A DNA stretch of 64,000 nucleotides from Paenibacillus sp. FSL R5-0345 (GCF_000758585.1 NZ_CP009281.1:248001-312000), one strand, 5' to 3'. Counted from the first letter of the stretch, positions 52,884 to 63,008 are shown. Notes: generated from the sequence alone by a model not told the origin. Numbers and translations: made by a program.

Positions 52884-53333
52884 ATGTCAGAGAATTTGAA
52901 CCGAGTAAAGTTATCCCAGTGGGATGCGTTATTGGTAGAGTCACTTCGCTCTTTAGGCTGGTCCAATGAGGATATTCTTCGTAAAGTGGCAGAGGGCGAT
53001 TTGCCCGTTGGCGAGAGTGAATACGAATTTGATTATAAGCAGTTGACCACTTTGCAAGCGGAGCAGCCAGAACTGTTCGAGCAAGCGGTGAAGACTGGCT
53101 ATCAGATTAAATACAACACGATCCGCGGCATTCGTAGCTGGATATGGGTTGCTCTTGGTAAAGAGGGAGAGCTGGAGCTTGAAGAGGGTAAAGAAGCGGT
53201 AGAAGCGGCTTTGACTGTGGCTGAGAAGGAACGTCTGGCATCTGTATTATCTTTTGGTTGGCAGATCGAAAGCGGGACGAAGTCAGCAGATGGAGACACT
53301 TCAGTCTACCGGATTTCCCCGATTGCACACTAA
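52884..53333 (+). CDS. Unknown 149-aa protein at the end of opp operon
   Basis: ATG 52884 with GGGAGGA upstream, 34 bp after oppF. Acidic, soluble and helical (LSQWDALLVESLRSLGWSNE, then DILRKVAEGDLPVG); the middle VKTGYQIKYNTIRGIRSWIW could be an amphipathic HTH-like segment. No recognised family. Co-transcribed with the importer and followed by a strong terminator. Confidence 0.75.
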   Translation: MSENLNRVKLSQWDALLVESLRSLGWSNEDILRKVAEGDLPVGESEYEFDYKQLTTLQAEQPELFEQAVKTGYQIKYNTIRGIRSWIWVALGKEGELELEEGKEAVEAALTVAEKERLASVLSFGWQIESGTKSADGDTSVYRISPIAH

Positions 53334-53350
53334 GCTGAATAACTACAATA

Positions 53351-53398
53351 AAAAAACGATTGTTGCGAGGGAGGACTCCCAGTGCACAATCGTTTTTT
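53351..53398 (+). terminator. Terminator of the opp operon
   Basis: AAAAAACGATTGT / ACAATCGTTTTTT plus inner GGG/CCC pairing. Strong on the plus strand; could also end anything arriving from the minus strand. Confidence 0.92.
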
Positions 53399-53409
53399 TC
53401 TGTGAAAAT

Positions 53410-53622
53410 TTAATATACATTTACCGCTGGATAAGCAACCTCATATTGCGCAGCGTCAAACCAGGTTCCTGTTTTAAAATCTCTGCCCCGGATAAGTACT
53501 TTATCGCTATAGACTTCCACATAGAAGCCTTGGCTGCCCGTCTTATGCTTATCTTCGTTTGTCCAAAGGTAGGCGACGGAAGCAGCATTAAACATCGTTG
53601 TGGACGAGCTTGGGGAAGAGAA
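53410..53622 (-). pseudogene. C-terminal remnant resembling a surface metallophosphoesterase tail
   Basis: Open for 70 codons from a TAA at 53625 to a TAA at 53410, with no sensible start. The translation (TMFNAASVAYLWTNEDKHK, GSQGFYVEVYSDKVLIRGRD, FKTGTWFDAAQYEV) looks like the end of a secreted calcineurin-type phosphoesterase, where a GxVSYxWTN-like strand is followed by a YVEVYxDKVxVRGRDF strand. This comparison is from memory. Upstream sequence shows no remaining part in any frame. ATG 53595 would give 61 aa. Confidence 0.5.
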
Positions 53623-53705
53623 TTACTTTGCAGATAAGAGAAGGTCCTAGACCGTCTACAATTACACATAAATGTACATAATTAAATATATAGCTCTCCA
53701 TTTGA

Positions 53706-53749
53706 AGGAGGTGTTCCTTAAGCCAGTTGAGACTTAGGGATCGCCTCCT
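53706..53749 (+). other. Long hairpin with T-tract between remnant and deacetylase
   Basis: AGGAGG/CCTCCT, TCC/GGA and TAAG/CTTA pair successively, followed on the plus strand by ATTTTT. Looks like a terminator but no plus-strand gene precedes it. The 53623-53863 spacer otherwise shows only AAGGAGA before the next gene. Confidence 0.5.
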
Positions 53750-53863
53750 ATTTTTATGATAAGAAACAAAATAAGAAGAAAATGTAACCAAAAGTAGGTG
53801 GAACTGTCACCAAATATGTAGTTACATAGTGAATAAGATTTCTTTATTAAGGAGATTTAGAGA

Positions 53864-55048
53864 TTGCATACGAAAAAATATATAATACTTTTAGTCATCG
53901 TTCTGCTAATAAGTCTTGTTGCTATTTTCAACAATCAACGTGAACCTTCGATATTGACCATTAATGTAAACGGTCAAATCATTAAGACAGTAGCTACTTA
54001 TCCGGGCTCACCTGATGAGCTAATGATTCCCAAGGCTGCTGCCGAACGGGCCCTTAACATGCATATTGACTGGCAGAAGCAGGGGCCGCTTCCGAAAGGT
54101 ATCTACTATAAAGACCATGTAGCTGTGCTGATGTACCATCATCTGTCAGAGAAGCCAATGCCGCAGTTTCCTTGGATTTTATCGGCTGATCGGTTTGATG
54201 ATCAAATGAACCTGCTGAAGCAGGAAGGGTTTCATGTGATTACGATGGAACAATATCGAGAATTTATGCTAAATGGCGGTACGGTTCCAGACAATGCGGT
54301 GCTGCTGACTTTTGATGATGGATATGAGAGTTTTTATGAGCTGGCCTTTCCTATTCTGAAAAAATACGGGTATACGGCAGTGAATTTCGTTATAGTCTCT
54401 ACGATTGACCACCCAGATCCGAATAGTGTGCCGAAACTCAACTGGGAGCAGATGCGTGAAATGAAGCGTGACGGGATGGGGTTCTATAGTCATACGTACG
54501 ATTTACACCATTATGGTATCGTGGATGCTGAAGGTGGGGGACGGCCTGCCGCTAGTGCCTTGTTATATATCGACGATGAAAATAGGAATGAAATGAATAC
54601 GGAGTACTATAGCAGAGTTACTCGTGATTTGGCCAAGGCGGAGCAAAGGCTGAAGGAAGAACTGGGAAATACCGATTCAGCGATTGCCTTTCCTTACGGA
54701 TCTTACAATGACCGGTTGCTATCCGCATGTGATTCACTCGGAATTTCGCTGACATTTAAAATCCAGGATGGAATAAATGCGAGAACGGACCGGAATGCCT
54801 CCCGAATCAACGGGGGAAGCCAGAATCTAACCGCAGTCCAAACCCTTGAGCAGATCAAACATATAGATTCGCCTATGGAATTAACCCTGAATAGTCAAAA
54901 AGTAGCACTGATAGGAAGTGCACCCGAAATGAGGAAAGGGACCTTAATGGTTCCGTTTATGCAATTATGCAAGGATCTAAATATTGATCTCAATTACGAT
55001 CAGAAGCGTCGAACCGTTAAGTTAATGCGTACAACGGGAGGTACATAA
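53864..55048 (+). CDS. Membrane-anchored polysaccharide deacetylase
   Basis: 394 aa from TTG 53864, nine bases after AAGGAG. N-terminal anchor KYIILLVIVLLISLVAIF, then an ~80-residue region ending in VAVLMYHHLSEKPM. NodB domain: VLLTFDDGYESFYELAFPIL (catalytic and metal Asp), FYSHTYDLHHYG (His motif), AFPYGSYNDRL. C-terminal ~50 residues (RKGTLMVPFMQLCKDLNIDL) match half of a copper-amine-oxidase-N-type domain, common in Paenibacillus surface proteins. It should deacetylate wall or surface glycans outside the membrane. Confidence 0.88.
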   Translation: MHTKKYIILLVIVLLISLVAIFNNQREPSILTINVNGQIIKTVATYPGSPDELMIPKAAAERALNMHIDWQKQGPLPKGIYYKDHVAVLMYHHLSEKPMPQFPWILSADRFDDQMNLLKQEGFHVITMEQYREFMLNGGTVPDNAVLLTFDDGYESFYELAFPILKKYGYTAVNFVIVSTIDHPDPNSVPKLNWEQMREMKRDGMGFYSHTYDLHHYGIVDAEGGGRPAASALLYIDDENRNEMNTEYYSRVTRDLAKAEQRLKEELGNTDSAIAFPYGSYNDRLLSACDSLGISLTFKIQDGINARTDRNASRINGGSQNLTAVQTLEQIKHIDSPMELTLNSQKVALIGSAPEMRKGTLMVPFMQLCKDLNIDLNYDQKRRTVKLMRTTGGT

Positions 55049-55216
55049 ACGAATAAGGAAATGTATGGAATGGATATCATCTTTCCCTACGATCATTAGG
55101 GGTTTACAAAAAGTGAGAAATTTCGCCAATTTGGGCGAATCACTAGTTGCTATAAGTGAATTCCTTACTGTAGACTATAAATAGAGTACTAATTGGTAGG
55201 TGAATGGAGAGAACAG

Positions 55217-56233
55217 ATGGAAGTATTTAAGCGTTATTACGCGAATTTAACGGTCCGGCGTTTTTTTATTTTGGGGCTGGTTGCCCTGCTGCTATTCAGT
55301 ATTAGAGATATGCTTAATTTAGTACTGTTAACATTTTTGATTGCTTATGTAATGAACAGCTTTCAAGTGCTGCTCACGAAGCGGATCAATAAATATGTTG
55401 CAGTCAACAGTAAAGTCATTATTATTATGTTGTATTTAGCTCTGATTGCTCTGATCGTAGTGACTTTAGTGAATTATTTACCGAAGGTCTTTACTCAGAT
55501 TAAGCAGTTAACCAATTTTCTGACCAGTTTAACCCCTGCAAACATTCCACAAAACGAAATTGCGCAGTATTTATTTGCCCAGCTTAAGGATTTGAACTAT
55601 CAATCTTATGTGAAAGATGGTCTTGAGTACGTCCTGAAAATAAGTAATTGGGGCACCAGCTTCGTATTATCCACCATTCTGAGCTTTGTCTTTATCCTTG
55701 AGAAGAACAGAATTGTCAGTTTCACTGCCCGTCTTAAAGAGAGCAAAATTTCCTGGTTCTATGTTGAGCTTGAGTATTTCGGCAGAAAATTCATCTCATC
55801 TTTTGGTAAAGTGATTGAAGCGCAAATTCTGATCGCGCTGTTTAATACATGCTTTACTGTGATTGGACTTTGGATCTTAGGCTTTCCGTATCTATTCGCC
55901 TTATCGATTATGATCTTCCTGCTTAGTTTGATTCCAGTTGTAGGCTTTGTGATCTCCTTAATACCGCTTTGTATTATTGGTTACAACATCGGTGGCATAG
56001 CAATGACGATATATGTATTGGTTATGATCGCCATACTACATTTTATCGAAGGTTACTTCTTAAATCCAAAACTGATGTCATCCAAAATGAATCTGCCTAT
56101 GTTCTACACCTTTATCGTACTTCTCTTCTCTGAGCACTATATGGGTGTATGGGGTCTAATTCTCGGTATTCCAATTTTTGTATTCTTCCTGGATATACTG
56201 GAGATCACTAGGGATAACAAGATAGAGACTTAG
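55217..56233 (+). CDS. AI-2E/PerM-family membrane permease (UPF0118)
   Basis: 338 aa from ATG 55217 behind GGAGAG. About eight helices: FILGLVALLLFSIRDMLNLV, central amphipathic region with IPQNEIAQYLFAQLKD, then VIEAQILIALFNTCFTVIGL and ILHFIEGYFLNPKLMSSKMN followed by LPMFYTFIVLLFSEHYMGVW, the family's conserved C-terminal part. The family includes the TqsA autoinducer exporter and Na+/H+ antiporter-like members; function here is open. Confidence 0.9.
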   Translation: MEVFKRYYANLTVRRFFILGLVALLLFSIRDMLNLVLLTFLIAYVMNSFQVLLTKRINKYVAVNSKVIIIMLYLALIALIVVTLVNYLPKVFTQIKQLTNFLTSLTPANIPQNEIAQYLFAQLKDLNYQSYVKDGLEYVLKISNWGTSFVLSTILSFVFILEKNRIVSFTARLKESKISWFYVELEYFGRKFISSFGKVIEAQILIALFNTCFTVIGLWILGFPYLFALSIMIFLLSLIPVVGFVISLIPLCIIGYNIGGIAMTIYVLVMIAILHFIEGYFLNPKLMSSKMNLPMFYTFIVLLFSEHYMGVWGLILGIPIFVFFLDILEITRDNKIET

Positions 56234-56261
56234 GAATTGAGTTAAATAGCATCGAAAATAC

Positions 56262-56309
56262 AAAGAGGGTGATCCGATAGCCATTCAATGGCTTCGGATC
56301 ACCCTCTTT
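56262..56309 (+). terminator. Terminator of the AI-2E-type gene
   Basis: AAAGAGGGTGATCCG / CGGATCACCCTCTTT with inner AGCCAT/ATGGCT, followed by ATTTTGG. Probably bidirectional with the next convergent gene. Confidence 0.9.
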
Positions 56310-56354
56310 ATTTTGGCGCGGAGAAATGTTGTACGGCCACTGTATGTATCTTCC

Positions 56355-56744
56355 TTAGCCGAAAGAAGTGAGAACACTCTCCGTAACGATGTCCCTCAGC
56401 TCCGCCTTGTGTGCTGCATACTGCTCAGCCGTAATACTTCCGGAAGCCAGCCGTGAATCTAGCTGTTCCGTTAGCTGAGCTACTTGTAGATTGATCACAT
56501 CTTCAATATCCGTGTTTTGTTCTATTGCAATATCTTGAAGTGACTTACCGTCATATAAGGCATCATACAAATCTTCATCTGTGGGCTGGTTAAGTGCTTT
56601 CAACAATAATTCGTCTTTATCCGCAGCTTTTACGGTGGACCATTGTGCAGGCGAACTTGCGTTAGCAGTAAGGCTGCTCCAAGCATTTCCAAAAGACATC
56701 ACTATAACTACGGTTCCTACTATAATCACTCTTTTTATATCCAT
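56355..56744 (-). CDS. Small secreted helical protein (YckD/DUF2680-like)
   Basis: 129 aa with a signal peptide (VIIVGTVVIVMSFGNAWSSL, then TANASS, cleavage after NAS expected). Mature part is helical: GKSLQDIAIEQNTDIEDVIN and LASGSITAEQYAAHKAELRD resemble the degenerate helical repeats of small secreted YckD/DUF2680-like proteins. Assignment by pattern only. Monocistronic, divergent from the giant surface protein. Confidence 0.65.
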   Translation of the reverse strand: MDIKRVIIVGTVVIVMSFGNAWSSLTANASSPAQWSTVKAADKDELLLKALNQPTDEDLYDALYDGKSLQDIAIEQNTDIEDVINLQVAQLTEQLDSRLASGSITAEQYAAHKAELRDIVTESVLTSFG

Positions 56745-56998
56745 TAGAGTCCTCTTTTCTTATTTTACAAATAACATTTTATGGTTTCTGTTGAAAGTGT
56801 CTGTGATGGTTGTGGTTTAACTTGCTTCTATTATAACCCGGAAAGCTGAGCTGAAGCTTAAACAATATTTAAGATAACCTAAAGATTTAACATTGGAATA
56901 ATATAGCGATAATACACCGGATGTATACTTTCCAGATGATCTCCAATGTATATTTATGCACTGGGTCACAATCAAACTTATGGGGAGTGTTCGGAGTT

Positions 56999-59900
56999 TT
57001 GAGAATAACAGCAAAAGCTAAACGTTTTCTATCCGGTGTAATTGCAAGCAGTCTGATGTTGGGGATAATGGTTCCAGCAGGATATGCTGAAGAGCAGCTG
57101 GATACGGAGCAGACATCTTCCGAATTAGGATTACATGTTGATGAACAGGATCAGCTACTTACACTTATGAGTCAAACAAACGTGACAACAGCTGTGTATG
57201 CGACACCTACCCATCCGGGATCTTTACTTATTACAGAGGTTGTTCCGGATACTAAAAATGTAAAAGGCACCAATGGAACCTCTGTAGATGGTTATGAATT
57301 TGTTGAAATCTATAATAATACGGACGAGCCAGTTAACTTTAAGGATTATTATTTCTTTTATAATGACAATGATACTTGGACACCAAATGGAGATGCGGTC
57401 ATACCGGCGCATGGGAATATCGTCTTCTGGATTATGAACGGTAATAATCTGAATGTTCCAGCCGAGGATTTCATCAAAAACTTTAATCCTTCAGCAACTC
57501 TTCAGGAAGGAGTGAACCTGTTCCGTATCAATGGTGGGGGTGGTATGGCTAACACTTCTCCTCGTAACTTACAAATTAAGAGTAAAGCAGGAGATACTTT
57601 AATTGTTTCTGCTTCTTATGGGAAAGAACAGGTGAAGGAGAATAACGGCATATTCTATCAATTCTCTCAAGCAGACAGCTCTACAATGAGTCTCATGCCA
57701 AATTCGGGAACCGGTGCGGCTACACCTGGAACTGTAGAGCCAGAACAGCTTCCTAAGCCAGTGCCTGGAGACAAACAGCCGGTGATTGAACACCACCCAC
57801 TGAGCAGTGTAGATCCAGTTGATCTTTCCATCACCGCGAAGATTACGAACTTAGAGAATGGACCAGACGGAACGCTAACGGTAGTGAAGTTGCAATACGG
57901 CTCTCCTTCTCAGGTGAAAGATACGGTAATCACCATGACCTCAAAAGGCGAGGGGGAATATACGGCGGTAATTCCCGCGGCTGCGCTGGAAGAGCCAGAA
58001 CTGCACTACAGCATCCGCGTGAACAATGTAACGGAGAACTATTCTGTTCATGTGAACCTGCCCGCGTTCGACACGAACAATGTGCCGAAGCTTCTAATTA
58101 CAGAGCTGCTGCCGAATTCGACGAATGTAAAGGGAACGAGCAGTGACGCTTTTGAATTCATTGAGGTGTATAACAATACTGACGCACCGATTGATTTCAA
58201 GAACTACAAGATCTATTATCGTTATCCTGATAAAGGTAACGCTTCTGATGTGAAGTGGCCCTCGACGAAGGAAAGCTTTGTAATTCCTCCACAGCAGTCC
58301 GTGGTGTTCTGGATTATTAATAGTGCTAATAGTACATACACTGCCAATGATTTCAATACAGAATTTAACACTAATCTGGTTGATGGTACGAATCTCTTTC
58401 TAATCAAAAGCGATGGGATGGCCAACTCTGGCCGCCGGGCAGTCGTAATCAAGAGTAATACGGAGAAGGAAATTTCCTCTGCGTATTATGATGCCGACCT
58501 TACCTATGATGGTGGAGCTAAAGGTGATGACACCAAAGAAAATAAAGCCCTTCTATACAAGTATCCCGTGAATGGGCAAAGCAAAATGCTCAAGATTAGC
58601 ACAGGTTCGGCTGCTCCATCACCAGGGCAGGTGGATGCAGCGCTGCTACCTAACACACCGATTCATGTGGAGCCGGATACCGAGAATCCGACGGTAAATG
58701 ATCTGACTGCTATAACGGAGATTGATCAGTCGATGAGTCTCGATTTGAAGGCTTTCGCGGATGACAATAAAGCCGTTACATCCGTAGAAGTAAGAGTAGC
58801 TTCGGATAAGCAGCCTGATTTTGTCAGTCATAATCTTTCTCAAGATTTCAATGACAGTCTGTATCATTATAAATTGTCATCTGCTGATCTGATTGGTAGG
58901 AATGAAATACAGTATTATTTCGTCGTATCTGACGGCACGAATGAGACCGAATCTCCGGTAATGAAAGTGAAAATCACAGGTGGTCCCGATCAATCAGCGC
59001 TTCGTTTGAATGTGAAGGATGGACAATTCATTAATGGCTCTATGACGGTAAAAGGAACCTCTGCCACTGCCAAAGCTGATGAAGTGGACCTGACCATCGA
59101 CAATAAGGTGCTCGGCAATAACGAGGTATATGCCGCGCTTGAGAATGATGCTTACTTTGTATTTGATGCGAAGAATGTAGATTATTATTTCAAAAACGGT
59201 ATCACCATGGGACCAGAAGAATTAGGGGATGCGAGTATTCTGTACACCTTTATGGACCCGATTACTACGTATACGACATTAACCTTTCCGATCTCCTCTG
59301 CCGCTTTACAAGTAGGCAAGGATAATGTGATTTACATTCGGGCGGGCTCTAAATCATCGCCTTTTGACCCTCGTCCTGAGGAGAATAAAGATGATTTCGA
59401 AGTGAAGAATGTGCGCCTATTACTTGCAGACGGCACAGAAATTTGGGACCCTGCTTATGCAGAACGTGATAAAGAAATTAAGATGGGGGACAGCGCAGGT
59501 AAGCATGAATCCATCGGCTTCCGGTTCGATCTGAAATCGGATTTATTCCGTTCAAAGGCGTATAACTGGAAAACTAAAGAAGTAACTGACGGAGAACATA
59601 AAGTAACAGTGACCGAAGGTGGATCCAAGGTATCTTCAAATGTAATTGTAGACAATACGCCGCCATCTATTAAAGCTTCGATTGAAGAAGGAAAAACTTA
59701 TCGTGGTAATTTCATAATTACTACTGAGATCAAGGATACTTACGCAGGTGTAGATAAAGTTAGCGTGAAGCTGGATGGCAATGTTATTGAACTGCCTTAT
59801 GCTACTTCATCCGGAAAGCTGTCCGGTGGAGACCATGCGCTTTCTATCACCGCATTAGATAAGATAGGTAATCAGGTGGAAAAGGTAATTACATTCCATG

Positions 59901-62869
59901 TACCGAATGAAAATCCATTTGCACCACTCCTGATCTCACCTCAGAACTGGGAGATTGGTGTGGGTACGAATCCGACCTTGAAGGTTAAGGTTGAAGATCC
60001 TAACCAGGATAAGATGGATGTTACCTTCTATAGAGGCTTCAAGTACGATGGTAACCATCCAGAGCAAGGATTTACTGGATTTAAGAACGCATCCGATACA
60101 GAACCGCCGAAGCAATCCGTTCCTGCGGGCGAAGAAGCCCTTAGCAGTGACGAATACAGCAAAATAAGTGCAGTTGACGGACAGTACCTAATTAACGATG
60201 CTGTTGAGCAATTCCCATATCAGCGTTATGAAATTAAGCTGGATGAATCCGTGAAGGCTTCAGATCGTGTGGATATTGAATGGAAGGGGAATTCACTTCC
60301 AGGCCGTAAAGTAAGTCTCTACGCGTGGAGTCCTGCCGGACAAAAATGGATACAGTTGGATCATTTAATCGCTGGTACTGAGGATTTTGAACTGAAATCT
60401 ACGGTGACTGCTGGAGATTATAGAAATGGAAATAGCATTGCGGTGATGGTTCAGGATGAGATCGCGTCCGTGGCTAAGACTGCAGCTACAGTAACGCAAG
60501 ACACTTATGATTTTTCCTTTGTATGGATGTCTGATACGCAATATTATTCTCAAAGCTATCCTTACATTTACCAGAAAAATGTGAAGTGGATTGCTGAGAA
60601 TAAGGATAATTTGAATTTGAAATATGTTATTCATACCGGAGATGTAGTGGATAAGTCCTATCAAGAATATCAATGGGAAGAAGCCGATCGGGACATGAAG
60701 GTACTCGAGGATGCAGGTATTCCTTATGGTGTTCTTGCAGGGAACCATGATGTAGGTCATCAAACCGGAGATTATACGAAATTCTGGCAGTACTTTGGTG
60801 AATGGAGATTCAAGGACATGCCAACTTTTGGCGGTTCCTATGACAACAACCGGGGCCATTATGATTTGGTATCTGCGAACGGAAATGACTTCATTATCGT
60901 ATATATGGGCTGGGGACTGGCTGAAGAAGAGATTGAATGGATGAATGAGATTGTCGCTCGTTATCCAGAGCGTAAAGCGATTCTTTGTCTTCATGAATAC
61001 CTGCTCGTATCTAATAACCGCGCACCGATTGCAGATACAATCTTTGAAAAGGTTGTAAAACCTAACAAGAACGTAATCGCAGCTTTGTCCGGTCATTATC
61101 ATGATGCAGAGCTTAAGGTAGATGAGCTGGATGATAACGGAGATGGCATTGCGGACCGCAGTGTATATCAAATGCTGGCAGACTATCAAGGTGCCGAAGA
61201 GGGCGGACTTGGTTATATTCGTCTCCTTCAGTTCGATGTAGCTAACAATAAGCTCCGAGTGAAGACTTATTCGCCTTATTTAGATGATTATAATTATTAT
61301 GATGAAAATGAGTTCCCGGGCAAAGATGAGTTCGTACTAGATCTCGATCTGCAGCCTGTAACCAAACGTGTAGCTACCGATTACATCGGAGTTAAGGTTT
61401 ACAGTGATCAGACAATCGCGACCAATCAGCAAGTAGAGAGCGGTGCGGAGACTCAGGTTACTTGGAGTAAGCTTAATCCAGAAAGCTACTACCAGTGGTA
61501 TACAAAAGTCGAGGATGATAACTCTGGTAGTGTGCTTTCAGACATTTGGGGCTTCTACACTGGGAAAGAGAATGTAACACCGACACCAGAGGTGACACCA
61601 ACACCGACACCAGAGGTATCGCCATCGCCAGAAGTGACGCCGACACCAGCACCTGAGGTGACATCGGCACCTCCAGTAGTTTTACCTGTGCCAACAGTGA
61701 CTCCAACGCCTACAGCCACACCTGGAGCGGAAAAAGGAAACATTGAACTGGCATTAGGAAGTAATGGAACGTATACAGCTGATCCGTCAGCCTTGAAGAA
61801 GCTGATAGAGGAAGCTGCTACAGGGGGAAGCCTAAAGATTAGCGTAGGCGGGGCAACCTCGACTCAAGGTCAGATTAGAATTGCTCTTGATGCAGCGGCC
61901 GTTCAACAGGCTGTCGATAAGAAGTTGAATTTGAATATTGTTTCATCTAACGTTACATTAAGCGTACCAACAAGCTCTTTACCAGCGATCCCGGCCGGCA
62001 GTGACATGCTGCTGCTGAGCGTTGATACAAATACGACAGCTGTACAAAGCAATGTCGCTGGAATGAGTCCATCCAAGGCTACCGTTACGCTGAACCTCAG
62101 TACATCAGCAGGAGGCAAAGAAACGGCTATCCACCAGCTTAAAGGTGCTGTTACGATTACCTTGACGCTGACTAAGGAACAGCTTGCCAAGATCGATACG
62201 GATTTTGCAGGTGTCTATTATGTAAATGGCAGTACGCTGGAATATTTAGGTGGGGTGTTCAAAGATAATACCGTTACCTTTACAACCGATCATTTCTCTT
62301 CCTTCGCGGTGCTGGAATATGTTAAGCAGTTTAGTGATACCTCTGGTCACTGGGCAGAGCCGTACATTTCCAAGCTGACGGCTAAGCATGTGATTAAGGG
62401 TATCGACGATACGCACTATGGTCCACAAGCGAATGTAACCCGTGCAGATTTTGTTACACTAGCCATTCGTTCACTCGGATTGAATGAGACAAGTGAAACT
62501 ACGGGGAATGGTGCTTTTGCAGATGTATCAAAAGATGCTTATTATGCATCATCGATAGACAAGGCTGTTCAGCTCGGACTCATCCAAGGCAGTGATAGCA
62601 AGTTCCGTCCTAAGGATGCGATTACACGTGAAGAAGCGGCGGTTGTCCTGCAGAAATTGATACAGTACAAAGCTGGAACACAGTCTTCCGTTGCTGCTAT
62701 TGCAAGCTTTAAGGATATGAGCAGCGTATCAGAGTGGGCGAAACAAGCGGTAAGTGAATTGAAAGCTAAGGGAATCCTTGATGGCAAGGGCGACAATAAC
62801 TTCGATCCACGTGGCAAAGTAACCCGTGCTGAAATTGCAAAACTGCTGTATGGAATAATCAATTTATAA
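56999..62869 (+). CDS. Giant S-layer-anchored metallophosphoesterase with lamin-tail domains
   Basis: 1956 aa from TTG 56999 (GGGGAG 11 bases upstream); the frame extends to 56921 but the signal peptide ITAKAKRFLSGVIASSLMLG / IMVPAGYAEE starts here. Lamin-tail domains at ~70-165 (SLLITEVVPDTKNVKGTNGT) and ~361-457 (PKLLITELLPNSTNVKGTSS). Ig/FN-like regions follow. Calcineurin phosphoesterase ~1170-1400: WMSDTQYYS, YVIHTGDVVD, VLAGNHDVGH, ALSGHYHDAEL give the two-metal site. A Thr/Pro linker (~1526-1577) leads to a beta domain and three SLH domains (~1776-1956) that bind pyruvylated wall polymer. Likely a surface nuclease or phosphodiesterase; substrate unknown. Confidence 0.93.
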   Translation: MRITAKAKRFLSGVIASSLMLGIMVPAGYAEEQLDTEQTSSELGLHVDEQDQLLTLMSQTNVTTAVYATPTHPGSLLITEVVPDTKNVKGTNGTSVDGYEFVEIYNNTDEPVNFKDYYFFYNDNDTWTPNGDAVIPAHGNIVFWIMNGNNLNVPAEDFIKNFNPSATLQEGVNLFRINGGGGMANTSPRNLQIKSKAGDTLIVSASYGKEQVKENNGIFYQFSQADSSTMSLMPNSGTGAATPGTVEPEQLPKPVPGDKQPVIEHHPLSSVDPVDLSITAKITNLENGPDGTLTVVKLQYGSPSQVKDTVITMTSKGEGEYTAVIPAAALEEPELHYSIRVNNVTENYSVHVNLPAFDTNNVPKLLITELLPNSTNVKGTSSDAFEFIEVYNNTDAPIDFKNYKIYYRYPDKGNASDVKWPSTKESFVIPPQQSVVFWIINSANSTYTANDFNTEFNTNLVDGTNLFLIKSDGMANSGRRAVVIKSNTEKEISSAYYDADLTYDGGAKGDDTKENKALLYKYPVNGQSKMLKISTGSAAPSPGQVDAALLPNTPIHVEPDTENPTVNDLTAITEIDQSMSLDLKAFADDNKAVTSVEVRVASDKQPDFVSHNLSQDFNDSLYHYKLSSADLIGRNEIQYYFVVSDGTNETESPVMKVKITGGPDQSALRLNVKDGQFINGSMTVKGTSATAKADEVDLTIDNKVLGNNEVYAALENDAYFVFDAKNVDYYFKNGITMGPEELGDASILYTFMDPITTYTTLTFPISSAALQVGKDNVIYIRAGSKSSPFDPRPEENKDDFEVKNVRLLLADGTEIWDPAYAERDKEIKMGDSAGKHESIGFRFDLKSDLFRSKAYNWKTKEVTDGEHKVTVTEGGSKVSSNVIVDNTPPSIKASIEEGKTYRGNFIITTEIKDTYAGVDKVSVKLDGNVIELPYATSSGKLSGGDHALSITALDKIGNQVEKVITFHVPNENPFAPLLISPQNWEIGVGTNPTLKVKVEDPNQDKMDVTFYRGFKYDGNHPEQGFTGFKNASDTEPPKQSVPAGEEALSSDEYSKISAVDGQYLINDAVEQFPYQRYEIKLDESVKASDRVDIEWKGNSLPGRKVSLYAWSPAGQKWIQLDHLIAGTEDFELKSTVTAGDYRNGNSIAVMVQDEIASVAKTAATVTQDTYDFSFVWMSDTQYYSQSYPYIYQKNVKWIAENKDNLNLKYVIHTGDVVDKSYQEYQWEEADRDMKVLEDAGIPYGVLAGNHDVGHQTGDYTKFWQYFGEWRFKDMPTFGGSYDNNRGHYDLVSANGNDFIIVYMGWGLAEEEIEWMNEIVARYPERKAILCLHEYLLVSNNRAPIADTIFEKVVKPNKNVIAALSGHYHDAELKVDELDDNGDGIADRSVYQMLADYQGAEEGGLGYIRLLQFDVANNKLRVKTYSPYLDDYNYYDENEFPGKDEFVLDLDLQPVTKRVATDYIGVKVYSDQTIATNQQVESGAETQVTWSKLNPESYYQWYTKVEDDNSGSVLSDIWGFYTGKENVTPTPEVTPTPTPEVSPSPEVTPTPAPEVTSAPPVVLPVPTVTPTPTATPGAEKGNIELALGSNGTYTADPSALKKLIEEAATGGSLKISVGGATSTQGQIRIALDAAAVQQAVDKKLNLNIVSSNVTLSVPTSSLPAIPAGSDMLLLSVDTNTTAVQSNVAGMSPSKATVTLNLSTSAGGKETAIHQLKGAVTITLTLTKEQLAKIDTDFAGVYYVNGSTLEYLGGVFKDNTVTFTTDHFSSFAVLEYVKQFSDTSGHWAEPYISKLTAKHVIKGIDDTHYGPQANVTRADFVTLAIRSLGLNETSETTGNGAFADVSKDAYYASSIDKAVQLGLIQGSDSKFRPKDAITREEAAVVLQKLIQYKAGTQSSVAAIASFKDMSSVSEWAKQAVSELKAKGILDGKGDNNFDPRGKVTRAEIAKLLYGIINL

Positions 62870-62881
62870 GAATAGTATGGC

Positions 62882-62918
62882 AAAGGCAGGCAGAGGTAAC
62901 TCTGGTCTGCTTTTTGTC
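62882..62918 (+). terminator. Terminator of the surface protein gene
   Basis: AAAGGCAG / CTGCTTTT with inner CAGAG-gtaa-CTCTG, followed by T5. Confidence 0.8.
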
Positions 62919-63008
62919 GTTTTATGTATTTCACCCCCGCTTTTTTTCTTGTAAAGTAGGAAATTCTTACTATTCATATGATTTTTCATATATAATATTT
63001 TTGAATAA

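Noticed and set aside
53588..53791. 67-codon minus-strand ORF and a possible type I toxin near the 53706 hairpin
   Set aside because: Neither the hydrophobic holin-like peptide nor a convincing start was found.
60365..61189. 274-codon ORF antisense to the surface phosphoesterase
   Set aside because: Lies wholly within a well-supported gene, has no family motif and no ribosome site.
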